Origin: Clostridiales bacterium
GTDB lineage: Bacteria; Bacillota; Clostridia; Christensenellales; UBA3700
Reading direction: 5' to 3'
Assembly (NCBI GenBank): GCA_015055975.1
Contig: SVHF01000018.1
Span: 1 to 40,360 of the forward strand
Length of the DNA: 40,360 bases
Part shown: positions 9,433-16,899 of the stretch, piece by piece
How positions within the stretch are numbered: position 1 is the first letter of the stretch
How the letters are laid out: the number at the start of each line of letters is the position of its first letter
Position numbers and translations under genes: made by a program
Notes under the pieces: model-generated
What the model was told of the DNA's origin: nothing
Databases searched by the model: none
What the model saw: only the letters and a program-made list of their open reading frames with translations

Positions 9433-9876
9433 TTATTTCCCTACTACCTTAACATTTATTGTAAAGCTAACTCCAGGATAAATCTTTACTTCTACCCCAT
9501 ATATACCAGCAGCTTTAATTGGTTCTTTTATAATAATCTTTTTCTTGTCGATATCATAGCCCATTTCAGATAACACTTGAGCAATTTCCTTGTCGGTTAC
9601 AGATCCAAAGAATTTACCATTATCTCCCATCTTGATTCCAACTTCAATTTCTTTTGTATCAAGTTGAGCTGCAACATCTTTTGCTGCTTGTAAAGCTGCT
9701 GCTTTATTTTTAGCTTCTTGAGCATTCTTTTGATTTGTTTCATTAATAACGCTTGCGGTAGCTTCTTTAGCAAGTCCCTTTTTAATTAGGAAGTTTCTTG
9801 CATAGCCATCGTTTACTTCAACTATTTCGCCTTTCTTTCCTTGAGCTTTTACATCTTGTAATAATAAAACTTTCAT
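9433..9876 (-). CDS. rplI: 50S ribosomal protein L9
   Basis: L9 binds 23S rRNA near the base of the L1 stalk. The protein has 147 residues, the usual length. The N-terminal signature [13 protein letters not shown] is present, a Lys/Ala-rich connecting helix follows (about 40-75), and the C-terminal RNA-binding lobe ends in VKVVGK. I start at MKVLLLQ (9876), preceded by GAGGTGA; the 14 extra residues in the ORF track have no family support. The gene is usually found with rpsF, rpsR or a DHH phosphodiesterase, but here it is alone and divergent from the DUF4250 gene. Confidence 0.96.
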   Translation of the reverse strand: MKVLLLQDVKAQGKKGEIVEVNDGYARNFLIKKGLAKEATASVINETNQKNAQEAKNKAAALQAAKDVAAQLDTKEIEVGIKMGDNGKFFGSVTDKEIAQVLSEMGYDIDKKKIIIKEPIKAAGIYGVEVKIYPGVSFTINVKVVGK

Positions 9877-9969
9877 ATATTCACCTCGCAATAATATTAA
9901 CACAAGCCCATACAACATTCAATATGGACTTTTTGAGAATATATAATATAATTATATAGAGGTGATTTT

Positions 9970-10143
9970 ATGATACCACAAGATCCAGTTATGCTATTGA
10001 GTTATATCAATTTAAAACTAAGAGATGAATTTTCCTCTTTGGACCAATTATGCGACATCCTTGATGTTTCAAAAAGCGAAATAATAGAAAAGCTTAAATC
10101 AATAAACTACGAGTATTCTGAAGAACAAAATCAATTTATATAA
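9970..10143 (+). CDS. DUF4250-family small protein
   Basis: This 57-residue ORF is too short for the ORF track. It begins MIPQDPVMLLSYIN and continues LRDEFSSLDQLC, ending EYSEEQNQF. From memory of the family this is the typical length and pattern of DUF4250 proteins of Clostridia. Residues 24-45 look like a small helix-turn-helix (LDQLCDILDVSKSEIIEKLKSI). A strong ribosome binding site (AGAGGTGA) lies just upstream of the ATG, and a bidirectional terminator follows. The function of the family is not known to me. The gene lies between rplI and rplL, facing rplL. Confidence 0.85.
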   Translation: MIPQDPVMLLSYINLKLRDEFSSLDQLCDILDVSKSEIIEKLKSINYEYSEEQNQFI

Positions 10144-10171
10144 ACTATACTCTTTTGAAAAACAATAAAAT

Positions 10172-10192
10172 AGCCTGGAACAAGTCCAGGCT
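10172..10192. terminator. Bidirectional terminator between the DUF4250 gene and rplL
   Basis: AGCCTGGA and TCCAGGCT form a perfect 8-bp stem with loop ACAAG. It is followed by GATTTTAT on the plus strand and by ATTTTATTGTTTTTC on the minus strand, so it can serve both convergent transcripts. Confidence 0.8.
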
Positions 10193-10225
10193 GATTTTAT
10201 ATTTATCATTACGAAAATTAAAAGC

Positions 10226-10597
10226 TTAGATTAATTCAGCTGTAGCGCCAGCTTCTGTTAATTGCTTTAAGATATCTTCAGCTTCTGCCTTTGGAACAGC
10301 TTGCTTGATAACCTTTGGAGCTCCATCAACAAGAGCTTTAGCTTCACCAAGTCCAAGACCTGTAGCAGCCTTAACAACCTTGATAACTGGGATCTTGTTT
10401 GGACCAGCTTCCTTTAGGTTGATATCAAATTCTGTCTTTTCTTCTGCTGCTGGAGCTGCTGCACCACCAGCTGCTGGAGCTGCAACTGCCATAGCTGCTG
10501 CAGAAACACCAAATTCTGTTTCAATTGCCTTAACTAAATCGTTAAGTTCTAATACTGTCATACCTTTAATTTCTTCGATTAACTTTGCGATATCCAT
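10226..10597 (-). CDS. rplL: 50S ribosomal protein L7/L12
   Basis: L7/L12 forms the multimeric stalk that recruits translation GTPases. The protein has 123 residues. An N-terminal dimerisation domain is followed by an Ala-rich hinge (about residues 36-50) and the conserved C-terminal domain with [13 protein letters not shown] and [16 protein letters not shown] precedes the ATG by 9 nt. It follows rplJ by 40 nt and ends that transcript, with a terminator about 35 nt downstream. rpoB does not follow it, unlike in many bacteria. Confidence 0.98.
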   Translation of the reverse strand: MDIAKLIEEIKGMTVLELNDLVKAIETEFGVSAAAMAVAAPAAGGAAAPAAEEKTEFDINLKEAGPNKIPVIKVVKAATGLGLGEAKALVDGAPKVIKQAVPKAEAEDILKQLTEAGATAELI

Positions 10598-10637
10598 GAT
10601 TTATATCCTCCAATAATTTCTAATTTAATTTAAGCGA

Positions 10638-11126
10638 TTAAGCTTGTTTCTCTGCAACTTGTTGCAAAGCTCTTGCTAAGCCACTGATTGGGCTTTGTAG
10701 CATACCAAGTAATTGTGCGATAAGCACTTCTTTTGATGGGATTGATGCTAATGCATTAACTGTGTCAGCTGTGATATATGCTTTATCCATAAATCCAGAC
10801 TTAATCTTTAATGCTGATACTGTACCCATAGCGTCTTTAAATACTTTAGCAGCGGCTGTAATTTCACCATTTGCAAAAGCAACAGCTGTAGGTTCTTGTA
10901 AATCATTAGCGAAGCCTTCAATTCCTAATTCTTCTAAAGCTTTGTTTACAAGTCTGTTCTTTAGAACTTTGTAATCAACGTTTGCTTCTCTACATTTAGC
11001 ACGTAAAGCTACGTCGTCAACTACGTTAATGCCCTTGTAACCAATTAAGATAAATCCGTTAGAATGTTGAATCTTTTCTTTAATCTCACCGATTTGTTTA
11101 GCTCTTAATTCTCTAGCTTCTGACAT
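10638..11126 (-). CDS. rplJ: 50S ribosomal protein L10
   Basis: L10 anchors L7/L12 dimers to 23S rRNA and, as L10(L12)4, represses its own operon through the leader RNA. The protein has 162 residues. A globular N-terminal domain (LRAKQIGEIKEKI, then GYKGINV) is followed by a C-terminal helix LARALQQVAEKQ that binds L12. AGGAGG lies 7 nt before the ATG. A 199-nt leader region with its own promoter separates it from rplA. Confidence 0.97.
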   Translation of the reverse strand: MSEARELRAKQIGEIKEKIQHSNGFILIGYKGINVVDDVALRAKCREANVDYKVLKNRLVNKALEELGIEGFANDLQEPTAVAFANGEITAAAKVFKDAMGTVSALKIKSGFMDKAYITADTVNALASIPSKEVLIAQLLGMLQSPISGLARALQQVAEKQA

Positions 11127-11148
11127 TTTTTACCTCCTATAATGATAA

Positions 11149-11177
11149 ATCCCTCTACGCCAAAGACATAGAGGGAT
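11149..11177 (-). promoter_or_regulatory. Leader hairpin of rplJ (possible attenuator)
   Basis: ATCCCTCTA and TAGAGGGAT form a perfect 9-bp stem with an 11-nt loop, ending 22 nt before the rplJ ATG. The sequence after it on the RNA is TTATCATTATAGGAGG, so the U-tract is poor and it may act on translation rather than as a full terminator. Ten loop bases are complementary to the upstream L10-binding region. Confidence 0.6.
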
Positions 11178-11199
11178 AATAATAAACTATACTATTTTC

Positions 11200-11256
11200 C
11201 ACATCCTCCTCGGCAAGATTTACGCTTTTTCAAGCACTTGCTGTCTTTGGCAAGAT
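11200..11256 (-). ncRNA. L10 leader (autoregulatory rplJL leader RNA)
   Basis: On the minus strand GCCAAAGACAGCAAG, a GCTTGAAAAAGC hairpin and then CTTGCCGAGGAGG reproduce the conserved pattern of the Rfam L10 leader: AAGACAG..., then a distal stem strand ending in GCCGAGG. GCAAG and CTTGC close the structure around the inner hairpin. It sits between the promoter at 11270..11299 and rplJ, where this element is expected. The boundaries are approximate. Confidence 0.8.
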
Positions 11257-11269
11257 ATATTGTGTAATT

Positions 11270-11299
11270 ATAATAATATAATATTTATATTAGTGTCAA
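11270..11299 (-). promoter_or_regulatory. rplJ-rplL promoter
   Basis: A perfect TTGACA (11294-11299), an 18-nt spacer and TATTAT (11270-11275) lie on the minus strand just after the rplA stop. Transcription would start near 11262, giving a leader of about 135 nt that contains the whole L10 leader. Confidence 0.7.
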
Positions 11300-11325
11300 A
11301 TAAATTTAACTACTAATATTTAAGG

Positions 11326-12006
11326 CTATTTTGCAATAACCTTGATGCCAGGGCCCATTGTTGAAGAAATAGAAACGCTCTTAACATATTGTCCCTTAGC
11401 TGAAGCTGGCTTAGCCTTTAAGATAGCATCGTAAATTGCTTCATAGTTTTGAAGTAACTTGTCAGCTCCGAAAGACTTCTTACCAATCAATACGTGAATG
11501 ATATTTGTCTTATCTAATCTGTATTCTACTTTACCTGCTTTAATTTCGTTAACTGCTTTAGCAACGTCCATTGTAACTGTACCTGATTTTGGGTTTGGCA
11601 TTAAACCTTTAGGTCCAAGGATTCTAGCAATTCTACCAATTTGTCCCATCATATCTGGTGTAGCAACGCAAACGTCGAAATCTAACCAGTTTTGTTGGAT
11701 CTTAGCGATCATTTCTTCGCCGCCAACATAATCAGCACCAGCTGCTGTAGCTTCATCAGCCTTAGCACCCTTTGTGATTACTAAAACTTTCTTTGATTTA
11801 CCTGTACCGTTTGGTAATACAACAACGCCTCTAACTTGTTGATCAGCGTGACGAGAGTCAACACCTAGTTTAACATGTAGTTCAACTGATTCATCAAACT
11901 TAGCTGTAGCTGTTTCTACTAAAAGTTTTAATGCATCAGCTGGTTCGTAAGCCTTAGTAGTATCTACTAACTTAGCTGCTTCTAAATATCTCTTACCTTG
12001 TTTCAT
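11326..12006 (-). CDS. rplA: 50S ribosomal protein L1
   Basis: L1 forms the mobile stalk at the ribosomal E site and in many bacteria represses its own L11-L1 mRNA. The protein has 226 residues, close to the usual length. Family blocks visible are [38 protein letters not shown] and [18 protein letters not shown] precedes the ATG by 9 nt. It follows rplK by 13 nt and is the last gene of rpmG-secE-nusG-rplK-rplA. I see no strong terminator after it; the rplJ promoter begins 27 nt downstream of its stop. Confidence 0.98.
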   Translation of the reverse strand: MKQGKRYLEAAKLVDTTKAYEPADALKLLVETATAKFDESVELHVKLGVDSRHADQQVRGVVVLPNGTGKSKKVLVITKGAKADEATAAGADYVGGEEMIAKIQQNWLDFDVCVATPDMMGQIGRIARILGPKGLMPNPKSGTVTMDVAKAVNEIKAGKVEYRLDKTNIIHVLIGKKSFGADKLLQNYEAIYDAILKAKPASAKGQYVKSVSISSTMGPGIKVIAK

Positions 12007-12019
12007 ATATACTACCTCC

Positions 12020-12445
12020 TTACTCTTCTACTAGTACGCCCATGCTACGAGCTGTACCTGCTACCATGCTCATTGCAGCTTCTAAAGAACCTGCTGTTAG
12101 ATCTGGCATCTTTGTCTTTGCGATTTCTTCTACTTGAGCTTTAGTTAAAGTTGCAACCTTGTTTGTGTTAGGTTTGCCGCTTCCCTTTTCGATTCCAGCA
12201 GCCTTTCTGATTAGAACTGGAACTGGTGGAGTCTTCAAGACGAATGTAAAGCTCTTATCTTCATAGATAGTCATTACTACTGGAATAATGAAACCATCTT
12301 GATTCTTTGTCTTTTCGTTGAATTCCTTTGTGAATGCAGGAATGTTGATACCATGAGGTCCAAGTGAAGAACCTACTGGTGGTCCTGGTGTTGCTTTTCC
12401 GGCAGGTAATTGTAATTTAACGACTGCCTTAACTTTCTTTGCCAT
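12020..12445 (-). CDS. rplK: 50S ribosomal protein L11
   Basis: L11 binds the GTPase-associated centre of 23S rRNA and takes part in factor binding and the stringent response. The protein has 141 residues, the standard length. The proline-rich N terminus [20 protein letters not shown] is clear, as are [18 protein letters not shown] and the C-terminal [14 protein letters not shown] precedes the ATG. The 76-nt gap to nusG shows no terminator, so I place it in the nusG transcript. Confidence 0.98.
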   Translation of the reverse strand: MAKKVKAVVKLQLPAGKATPGPPVGSSLGPHGINIPAFTKEFNEKTKNQDGFIIPVVMTIYEDKSFTFVLKTPPVPVLIRKAAGIEKGSGKPNTNKVATLTKAQVEEIAKTKMPDLTAGSLEAAMSMVAGTARSMGVLVEE

Positions 12446-12521
12446 AGTTTAAATCCTCCTATGCAATATGCGGTTCAAACGAAATGCAATGAAATAGATT
12501 TTGCACTTCTCCCGGTTTTAA

Positions 12522-13055
12522 CTAAACTTTTTCTACTTGTGCGAAATCAAGATCCATTGCTGTAGCACGGCCATAGATTTGAATGTTAACCTTAACCTTT
12601 TGCTCAGCTGGCTTAATTTCAATAACTTCACCTGTCCAATCTTTGAATGGACCAGCGATGATGTTAACTGTATCTCCAACTTCGATCTTTAGATCTTCTA
12701 CCTTAACTTCCTCAAGTTGTGTTCTCTTTACTTCTTCTGGAGCCATTGGTAGTGGAATATTATTAGAGTCTGTCAAGAAGTCTTGTACGCCTCTGCAGTT
12801 TCTAACCATGTACCAAACATCTTTTGTATAAATCATCTTGATGAAAAGATAATTTGGGAATCTGTTCTTTATAACTGTCTTCTTCTTTCCGTTTCTTTCT
12901 TCAACAACTTCTTCTCTTGGAACAACTACCTTGAAAATTAAATCTGCAAGGTCCTTGTTGTTAGCAACCATGTCGTTCAAGCTAGATTCAGCAATTTGTT
13001 CATAGCCGTATTGAGTTTTTAATACATACCATTGAGGTTCGTTCATGTCTAACAT
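12522..13055 (-). CDS. nusG: Transcription termination/antitermination factor NusG
   Basis: NusG binds RNA polymerase at the clamp and modulates pausing, and couples transcription to translation. The protein has 177 residues. The NGN domain opens with PQWYVLKTQYGYEQ and contains FPNYLFIKM and VRNCRGVQDFL. A C-terminal KOW domain carries VGDTVNIIAGPFKDWTGEV. I keep the first ATG (13055) because AGGAGG lies 8 nt before it; a second ATG three codons later is possible. The ribosome binding site overlaps the secE stop region, so the genes are tightly packed. Confidence 0.98.
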   Translation of the reverse strand: MLDMNEPQWYVLKTQYGYEQIAESSLNDMVANNKDLADLIFKVVVPREEVVEERNGKKKTVIKNRFPNYLFIKMIYTKDVWYMVRNCRGVQDFLTDSNNIPLPMAPEEVKRTQLEEVKVEDLKIEVGDTVNIIAGPFKDWTGEVIEIKPAEQKVKVNIQIYGRATAMDLDFAQVEKV

Positions 13056-13068
13056 ATACTGTACCTCC

Positions 13069-13383
13069 TTATGCTGATGCCTTTGTTAATAAAGATAGTA
13101 ACCATGAAGCTAAATAGTCAAAGCCCATAACGATTACCAAGAAAACTAGAACAACTACTAAAACTGTCAATAAAGAAGTAGCAGCAACCTTCCATGTAGG
13201 CCATGTTACTTTCTTTAATTCAGAGAACATTTCCTTAAACTTTGATCCAAGTTTAGAAAAGAAATTAGGCTTCTTGTTCTTATTATCTACTTTCTTTGAT
13301 TTAGAATCATCGTTAGTTGCAGCTAAATTTTCATTTAGTGGTGCGTTAACTTCTAATTCATTACTTAATTTATTTTTTGCCAT
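13069..13383 (-). CDS. secE: Preprotein translocase subunit SecE
   Basis: SecE is the small clamp subunit of the SecYEG channel. The protein has 104 residues. A charged, Asn/Lys-rich N-terminal extension of about 45 residues precedes the conserved amphipathic segment and motif ELKKVTWPTWK. A single membrane helix follows (about 72-92). Single-helix SecE proteins of Gram-positive bacteria are often only 60-75 residues, so the N-terminal tail is long. AGAGGT precedes the ATG. It lies between rpmG and nusG, the classical order. Confidence 0.96.
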   Translation of the reverse strand: MAKNKLSNELEVNAPLNENLAATNDDSKSKKVDNKNKKPNFFSKLGSKFKEMFSELKKVTWPTWKVAATSLLTVLVVVLVFLVIVMGFDYLASWLLSLLTKASA

Positions 13384-13401
13384 AAATTACCTCTACAAAA
13401 A

Positions 13402-13563
13402 CTATTTAGATTCCTTGTGAACCGTAGTCTTCTTACAGAATTTGCAATACTTCTTTAATTCCATTCTATCTGGATTGTTTTTCTTGTTCTTAAATGTATC
13501 GTAATTACGTTGTTTACATTCTGTACAAACTAGAGTAATTTTTACTGTATTTTCTTTTGCCAT
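13402..13563 (-). CDS. rpmG: 50S ribosomal protein L33 (zinc-binding type)
   Basis: This gene is absent from the ORF track because it encodes only 53 residues. The protein begins [16 protein letters not shown] and has two CxxC pairs, CTEC near residue 13 and CKFC near residue 40, so it is the zinc-containing (C+) form. [21 protein letters not shown] is typical of L33. GGAGG lies 10 nt before the ATG. It is the first gene of the operon with secE, nusG, rplK and rplA. Confidence 0.96.
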   Translation of the reverse strand: MAKENTVKITLVCTECKQRNYDTFKNKKNNPDRMELKKYCKFCKKTTVHKESK

Positions 13564-13608
13564 TTTGGTATTCCTCCAAAAAAATTACACCCTCTTGAGT
13601 GCTATGAT

Positions 13609-13637
13609 ATTTTAACATACGAAATATATACTGTCAA
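13609..13637 (-). promoter_or_regulatory. Promoter of the rpmG-secE-nusG-rplK-rplA operon
   Basis: On the minus strand a perfect TTGACA (13632-13637), a 17-nt spacer and TAAAAT (13609-13614) are preceded by very AT-rich sequence that could act as an UP element. Transcription would begin near 13602, about 40 nt before rpmG. Confidence 0.8.
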
Positions 13638-13670
13638 ACTAAATTATATAATTAAATATAAATAATATTT

Positions 13671-13706
13671 TAATAAAAAATTGGGCACGGATTTGCCCGT
13701 ACCCAA
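13671..13706 (-). terminator. Rho-independent terminator of the 84-residue orphan gene
   Basis: Minus-strand TTGGGTACGG and CCGTGCCCAA form a 10-bp stem (one G-U) with loop GCAAAT, followed by TTTTTTATT. It lies 18 nt after the stop of the orphan gene and upstream of the rpmG promoter. Confidence 0.9.
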
Positions 13707-13723
13707 CTTGTTAGCTTATTGAA

Positions 13724-13978
13724 TTAAGCTTTCTTGAAAGCAGCGATTGCGCTCTTTGATGTTGTGAAGCTCTCTTTTGAATATTTAGAATCCTTACCAC
13801 CGTTTGTGTATAGAACTTCTGTTCCATCGTTTGTAACATATAATGATTCTTCGTATCCAGCTGGGTCACCAAAGTAACCGTATGTTCTCTTTTCAACTAA
13901 TCTTAAATTAGCTAATTCGAATTTTTCTACTTTCTTTGCTGCAGGCTTAGCTGCTGTTGTTTTCTTTGCTGTTGCCAT
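13724..13978 (-). CDS. Small protein of unknown function with a Lys/Ala-rich N-terminal tail
   Basis: I do not recognise this 84-residue protein. The first 18 residues are a basic, low-complexity tail (MATAKKTTAAKPAAKK) like the tails of histone-like and some ribosome-associated proteins. The rest (about 19-84) looks folded, with KRTYGYFGDPAGYEESLYV and a lysine/serine-rich C terminus. AGGAGG lies 10 nt before the ATG, and the gene has its own promoter and a strong terminator, so it is a monocistronic and probably well-expressed unit. Its place between ribosomal operons fits a nucleic-acid-binding role, but that is inference. The overlapping ORF at 13711..13896 is a shadow. Confidence 0.8.
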   Translation of the reverse strand: MATAKKTTAAKPAAKKVEKFELANLRLVEKRTYGYFGDPAGYEESLYVTNDGTEVLYTNGGKDSKYSKESFTTSKSAIAAFKKA

Positions 13979-14011
13979 AAGAAATAACCTCCTATTAAAT
14001 TTGTCGCCTAT

Positions 14012-14039
14012 ACTATACTATCATTTTGAAAAAATTCAA
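14012..14039 (-). promoter_or_regulatory. Putative promoter of the 84-residue orphan gene
   Basis: Minus-strand TTGAAT (14034-14039), a 16-nt spacer and TATAGT (14012-14017) lie about 34 nt before the ATG. Confidence 0.5.
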
Positions 14040-14060
14040 AATGTTTTACATAAAATTTGC

Positions 14061-14098
14061 AAAAAAATAAAGGAGGCTTGCTGATATGATACCTCCTT
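14061..14098 (-). terminator. Terminator of the small membrane protein gene
   Basis: On the minus strand AAGGAGG and CCTCCTT form a 7-bp stem around a 15-nt loop, followed by TATTTTTTTG. It lies about 20 nt after the stop at 14118. Confidence 0.75.
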
Positions 14099-14117
14099 CA
14101 TTATTGTTTTGTCGATT

Positions 14118-14369
14118 TTAGTTTGCTGGTGTTTCAGCTGGTTTATCTTGAACCTTATTCTCTTCTGCCTTTTTATCTTTCTTTGATGATATGATTTGGT
14201 ATACTGTGACACCACATATAGCAACTTGCAACACTATCATCACTATTAGCAACCACATAGGCAATGCAAGTGCTGGATTAGCAAACGCTAATGCATATGC
14301 AACAATTAATAAAATAAATGATGCTGAAAACACTATTAATAACACAGATAGTCTAGATAGTTTATTCAT
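14118..14369 (-). CDS. Small membrane protein of unknown function (two TM helices)
   Basis: I do not recognise the family. The 83-residue protein has two hydrophobic segments (about 8-29 and 37-60) joined by a short loop (NPALALP). A charged cytoplasmic tail rich in Lys and Glu ends in PAETPAN. AGAGGTGA precedes the ATG, and a promoter and terminator flank the gene, so it is monocistronic. The overlapping ORF at 14036..14224 lies in another frame and is a shadow. Confidence 0.75.
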   Translation of the reverse strand: MNKLSRLSVLLIVFSASFILLIVAYALAFANPALALPMWLLIVMIVLQVAICGVTVYQIISSKKDKKAEENKVQDKPAETPAN

Positions 14370-14396
14370 AATTCACCTCTCAACCTTTCTAAAGAT

Positions 14397-14426
14397 ATTA
14401 TAACCCTTCTAGTCTAAATATGTAAA
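14397..14426 (-). promoter_or_regulatory. Promoter of the small membrane protein gene
   Basis: Minus-strand TTTACA (14421-14426), an 18-nt spacer and a perfect TATAAT (14397-14402) lie 28 nt upstream of the ATG. Confidence 0.65.
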
Positions 14427-14440
14427 TATCTCAAACGCCA

Positions 14441-14459
14441 AAGGAGGCATAGCCTCCTT
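14441..14459 (-). terminator. Hairpin after the SDR gene (weak terminator)
   Basis: AAGGAGGC and GCCTCCTT form a perfect 8-bp stem with a 3-nt loop, immediately after the SDR stop. Only TTT follows on the minus strand before TGGCG-type sequence, so termination may be partial. Confidence 0.5.
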
Positions 14460-14463
14460 AATT

Positions 14464-15420
14464 TTATACGTTTGTTAAATCGTCATTTTTAAATGTGCCT
14501 TCACTAACATCATCTATTGAATGTTTAATTAAGGCTTTTCTTTCCTTCTTTGCTGCTTTCAATTCTGCTTTTCTATCAATTTGTTCTTGATAAATTGGCT
14601 TGAATGAACCAACAAATCCAGATGCAGATTTCATCATACTTCCACTCATCTTTGGAGTGATTCTTGGCATAACTCTCATACCTAGAGACATAAGCTTTGC
14701 TAAGAAATCTGTGAAGAATCTAATCTTGCCTTTACCAAGTGCTTTTACAATTCTTCTTCCGGCTGTTTTAGCTGTAATTCCTACTGATTCAACCATTGAG
14801 TCAGCCTTGTTCTCTTTTTCGCCTTCACGAGCCTTATAAATATCTGTCTTTACTGGCCCTGGCATTACGCAAGTAACTTTAATATTAAATCCTTTTAGCT
14901 CTTGAGCTAAACATGTTGTTAATCCCCATACTCCAGCCTTTGTTGCTGAATAGATAGATTGTCCACCAAATGGCAATATTGATGATGCTGAAGCAACGTT
15001 ACAAATAGCACCAAATTTGCTCTTTTTGATTGTTGGGATGAAAGCTTTGCATCCATATACAACACTCAATAGATTTGTATTAACAATCTTCATAATTTGA
15101 TCATCTGTCATATCGTTGAATTGTCCGAATGGTTGAATCATACCAGCATTATTGATAAGAATATCTGTCATGAATCCCATATCCTCTAATTCTTTTGCAA
15201 AATTATGCCATTCTTCTTGTGATGAAATATTAAATCTTCTATATGAAAACTTGTCGCCAAGTTCAGCTTTAAGTTCATCTAATTTTTGTTTATTTCTTGC
15301 AACGCCCATAACGTTACAACCATATTTTTTAACCAATATTAAAAGTACTTCTTTACCCATTCCAGTTGAGCATCCAGTAAGTACAACATTTCTTCCGTAT
15401 AACCAATCTAGTTTTCCCAT
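14464..15420 (-). CDS. Short-chain dehydrogenase/reductase (SDR)
   Basis: This is an NAD(P)-dependent oxidoreductase of the classical SDR superfamily; the substrate is unknown. The protein has 318 residues. The cofactor motif TGCSTGMG (residues 15-22), the NNAG structural motif (about 95) and the catalytic YSATK (about 157) with an upstream Ser block (VASASSI) are all present. The C-terminal part (about 225-318) is longer than the ~250-residue core. It is basic and has a hydrophobic patch, as in SDRs that associate with membranes. I start at MGKLDW (15420), because GGAGGG lies 7 nt before it and inside the longer ORF of the track. It has its own promoter with an inverted repeat. Confidence 0.9.
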   Translation of the reverse strand: MGKLDWLYGRNVVLTGCSTGMGKEVLLILVKKYGCNVMGVARNKQKLDELKAELGDKFSYRRFNISSQEEWHNFAKELEDMGFMTDILINNAGMIQPFGQFNDMTDDQIMKIVNTNLLSVVYGCKAFIPTIKKSKFGAICNVASASSILPFGGQSIYSATKAGVWGLTTCLAQELKGFNIKVTCVMPGPVKTDIYKAREGEKENKADSMVESVGITAKTAGRRIVKALGKGKIRFFTDFLAKLMSLGMRVMPRITPKMSGSMMKSASGFVGSFKPIYQEQIDRKAELKAAKKERKALIKHSIDDVSEGTFKNDDLTNV

Positions 15421-15471
15421 AGGTTCCCTCCAAGTCATTAATGTAATTTACTCTAATTTTACATTAATATA

Positions 15472-15500
15472 ATTTTAAGGTTAATTGACTAGAAAGTCAA
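15472..15500 (-). promoter_or_regulatory. SDR promoter overlapped by an inverted repeat (possible operator)
   Basis: Minus-strand TTGACT (15495-15500), a 17-nt spacer and TAAAAT (15472-15477) form a good promoter. A perfect 8-bp inverted repeat, AATTGACT-N4-AGTCAATT (15483-15502), covers the -35 and part of the spacer, where a repressor could bind. No U-run follows, so it is unlikely to be a terminator. Confidence 0.6.
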
Positions 15501-15502
15501 TT

Positions 15503-15535
15503 AAAAAATATGGTGACCAATTTCTTGATCACCAT
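15503..15535 (-). terminator. tuf terminator
   Basis: On the minus strand ATGGTGATCAA and TTGGTCACCAT form an 11-bp stem (one G-U) closed by GAAA, followed by ATTTTTTAA. It lies about 30 nt after the tuf stop. Confidence 0.92.
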
Positions 15536-15563
15536 TATTTTACTTCGTAAGTTAAACGGTTAA

Positions 15564-16766
15564 TTAGCCTTCGATCTTAGATACAACACCTGAACCAACT
15601 GTTCTTCCGCCTTCACGAATAGCGAATCTTAATCCTTCTTCGATAGCGATTGGTGTGATTAATTCGATTTCCATAGCTACGTTATCACCTGGCATAACCA
15701 TTTCAACGCCTGCTGGAAGCTTGATTGAACCTGTAACGTCTGTTGTTCTGAAGTAGAATTGTGGTCTGTAACCATTGAAGAATGGAGTATGACGGCCACC
15801 TTCTTCTTTCTTTAGTACGTATACTTGAGAAGAGAACTTTGTATGTGGGTTGATTGTACCTGGCTTAGCAAGAACTTGTCCTCTTTCGATACCAGATCTA
15901 TCGATACCTCTTAGAAGAGCACCGATATTATCACCAGCATAAGCTTCGTCTAATAACTTTCTGAACATTTCAAGACCTGTGATAGTTGTTTCAACTGTAG
16001 GCTTAATACCAACGATTTCAACCTTATCTTGAACCTTAACGCATCCTCTTTCTACTCTACCTGTAGCAACTGTACCACGACCTGTGATTGTGAATACGTC
16101 TTCTACTGGCATTAAGAATGGCTTATCTGTATCTCTTTGTGGAGCTGGGATGTATGTATCAACAGCATCTAGTAATTCTTGGATGCAAGCACAAGCTGGA
16201 TCGTCAATTCTTCCTTCTGTAGCAGCATTTAGAGCTAGTAAAGCTGAACCCTTGATGATAGGTGTTTCATCACCTGGGAATCCGTACTCTGTTAATAGAT
16301 CTCTGATATCCATTTCAACTAAGTCTAGTAATTCTGGATCGTCAACTTGATCTGTCTTGTTCATGAATACAACGATATATGGAACGCCTACTTGTCTTGC
16401 AAGTAAGATGTGTTCTCTTGTTTGTGGCATTGGACCATCTGTAGCAGCTACAACTAGGATAGCGCCATCCATTTGGGCAGCACCAGTAATCATGTTCTTA
16501 ACGTAGTCAGCGTGTCCTGGGCAGTCAACGTGTGCATAGTGACGTGTTGCTGTTTGGTACTCAACGTGAGCTGTGTTAATTGTGATTCCTCTTGCCTTTT
16601 CTTCTGGAGCCTTATCGATTTGATCATATTTCATACCTTCAGCGAAGCCCTTAGCAGCAGAATACATTGTAATAGCGGCTGTAAGTGTTGTCTTACCATG
16701 GTCAACGTGACCAATTGTACCGATATTTACGTGTGGTTTACTTCTTTCAAATTTAGCCTTAGCCAT
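15564..16766 (-). CDS. tuf: Elongation factor Tu
   Basis: EF-Tu delivers aminoacyl-tRNA to the ribosome in a GTP-dependent way. The protein has 400 residues, the normal length. GTPase motifs are GHVDHGKT (19-26), the effector-region [22 protein letters not shown] and a GSALLAL block. The C-terminal half carries the beta-barrel domains, with [19 protein letters not shown] lies 10 nt before the ATG. It follows fusA in the str order but has its own consensus promoter, so it can be expressed more highly than the rest of the cluster. Confidence 0.99.
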   Translation of the reverse strand: MAKAKFERSKPHVNIGTIGHVDHGKTTLTAAITMYSAAKGFAEGMKYDQIDKAPEEKARGITINTAHVEYQTATRHYAHVDCPGHADYVKNMITGAAQMDGAILVVAATDGPMPQTREHILLARQVGVPYIVVFMNKTDQVDDPELLDLVEMDIRDLLTEYGFPGDETPIIKGSALLALNAATEGRIDDPACACIQELLDAVDTYIPAPQRDTDKPFLMPVEDVFTITGRGTVATGRVERGCVKVQDKVEIVGIKPTVETTITGLEMFRKLLDEAYAGDNIGALLRGIDRSGIERGQVLAKPGTINPHTKFSSQVYVLKKEEGGRHTPFFNGYRPQFYFRTTDVTGSIKLPAGVEMVMPGDNVAMEIELITPIAIEEGLRFAIREGGRTVGSGVVSKIEG

Positions 16767-16831
16767 TTTAAATATCCTCCTAATAATTGTGATAATTATT
16801 TTTTACTTTTTATAAAGTTTTCACTTTTTTA

Positions 16832-16860
16832 ATTTTATTATTTTTATAATAATTTGTCAA
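16832..16860 (-). promoter_or_regulatory. tuf promoter
   Basis: A perfect TTGACA (16855-16860), a 17-nt spacer and TAAAAT (16832-16837) lie on the minus strand between fusA and tuf. The flanks are almost pure A/T and the leader would be about 60 nt. Confidence 0.8.
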
Positions 16861-16861
16861 T

Positions 16862-16891
16862 ATAGGAAATGGGCGCGTGCCCAAATCCTAT
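16862..16891 (-). other. Hairpin between fusA and the tuf promoter
   Basis: ATAGGA pairs with TCCTAT and an inner GGGC with GCCC, separated by a symmetric internal loop. No U-run follows, so it is not a canonical terminator. It may protect the fusA 3' end or slow read-through into tuf. Confidence 0.5.
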
Positions 16892-16899
16892 ACTAATTG

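Noticed and set aside
10305-10616. 103-residue plus-strand ORF opposite rplL
   Set aside because: It is the antisense shadow of the Ala-rich rplL gene, with no start signal or family resemblance.
13711-13896. 61-residue ORF within the orphan small-protein gene
   Set aside because: Out-of-frame shadow that lacks a start signal; the 84-residue frame has AGGAGG and a promoter.
14036-14224. 62-residue minus-strand ORF overlapping the small membrane protein gene
   Set aside because: It is in another frame, has no ribosome binding site and spans the terminator hairpin.
14070-14459. The repeated AAGGAGG...CCTCCTT hairpins (14070-14098 and 14441-14459) as a mobile repeat
   Set aside because: Only the stems agree; loops and flanks differ, and both sit at gene ends as ordinary terminators.
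16862-16891. Hairpin after fusA as a Rho-independent terminator
   Set aside because: No U-run follows on the minus strand, so it is listed only as a hairpin.
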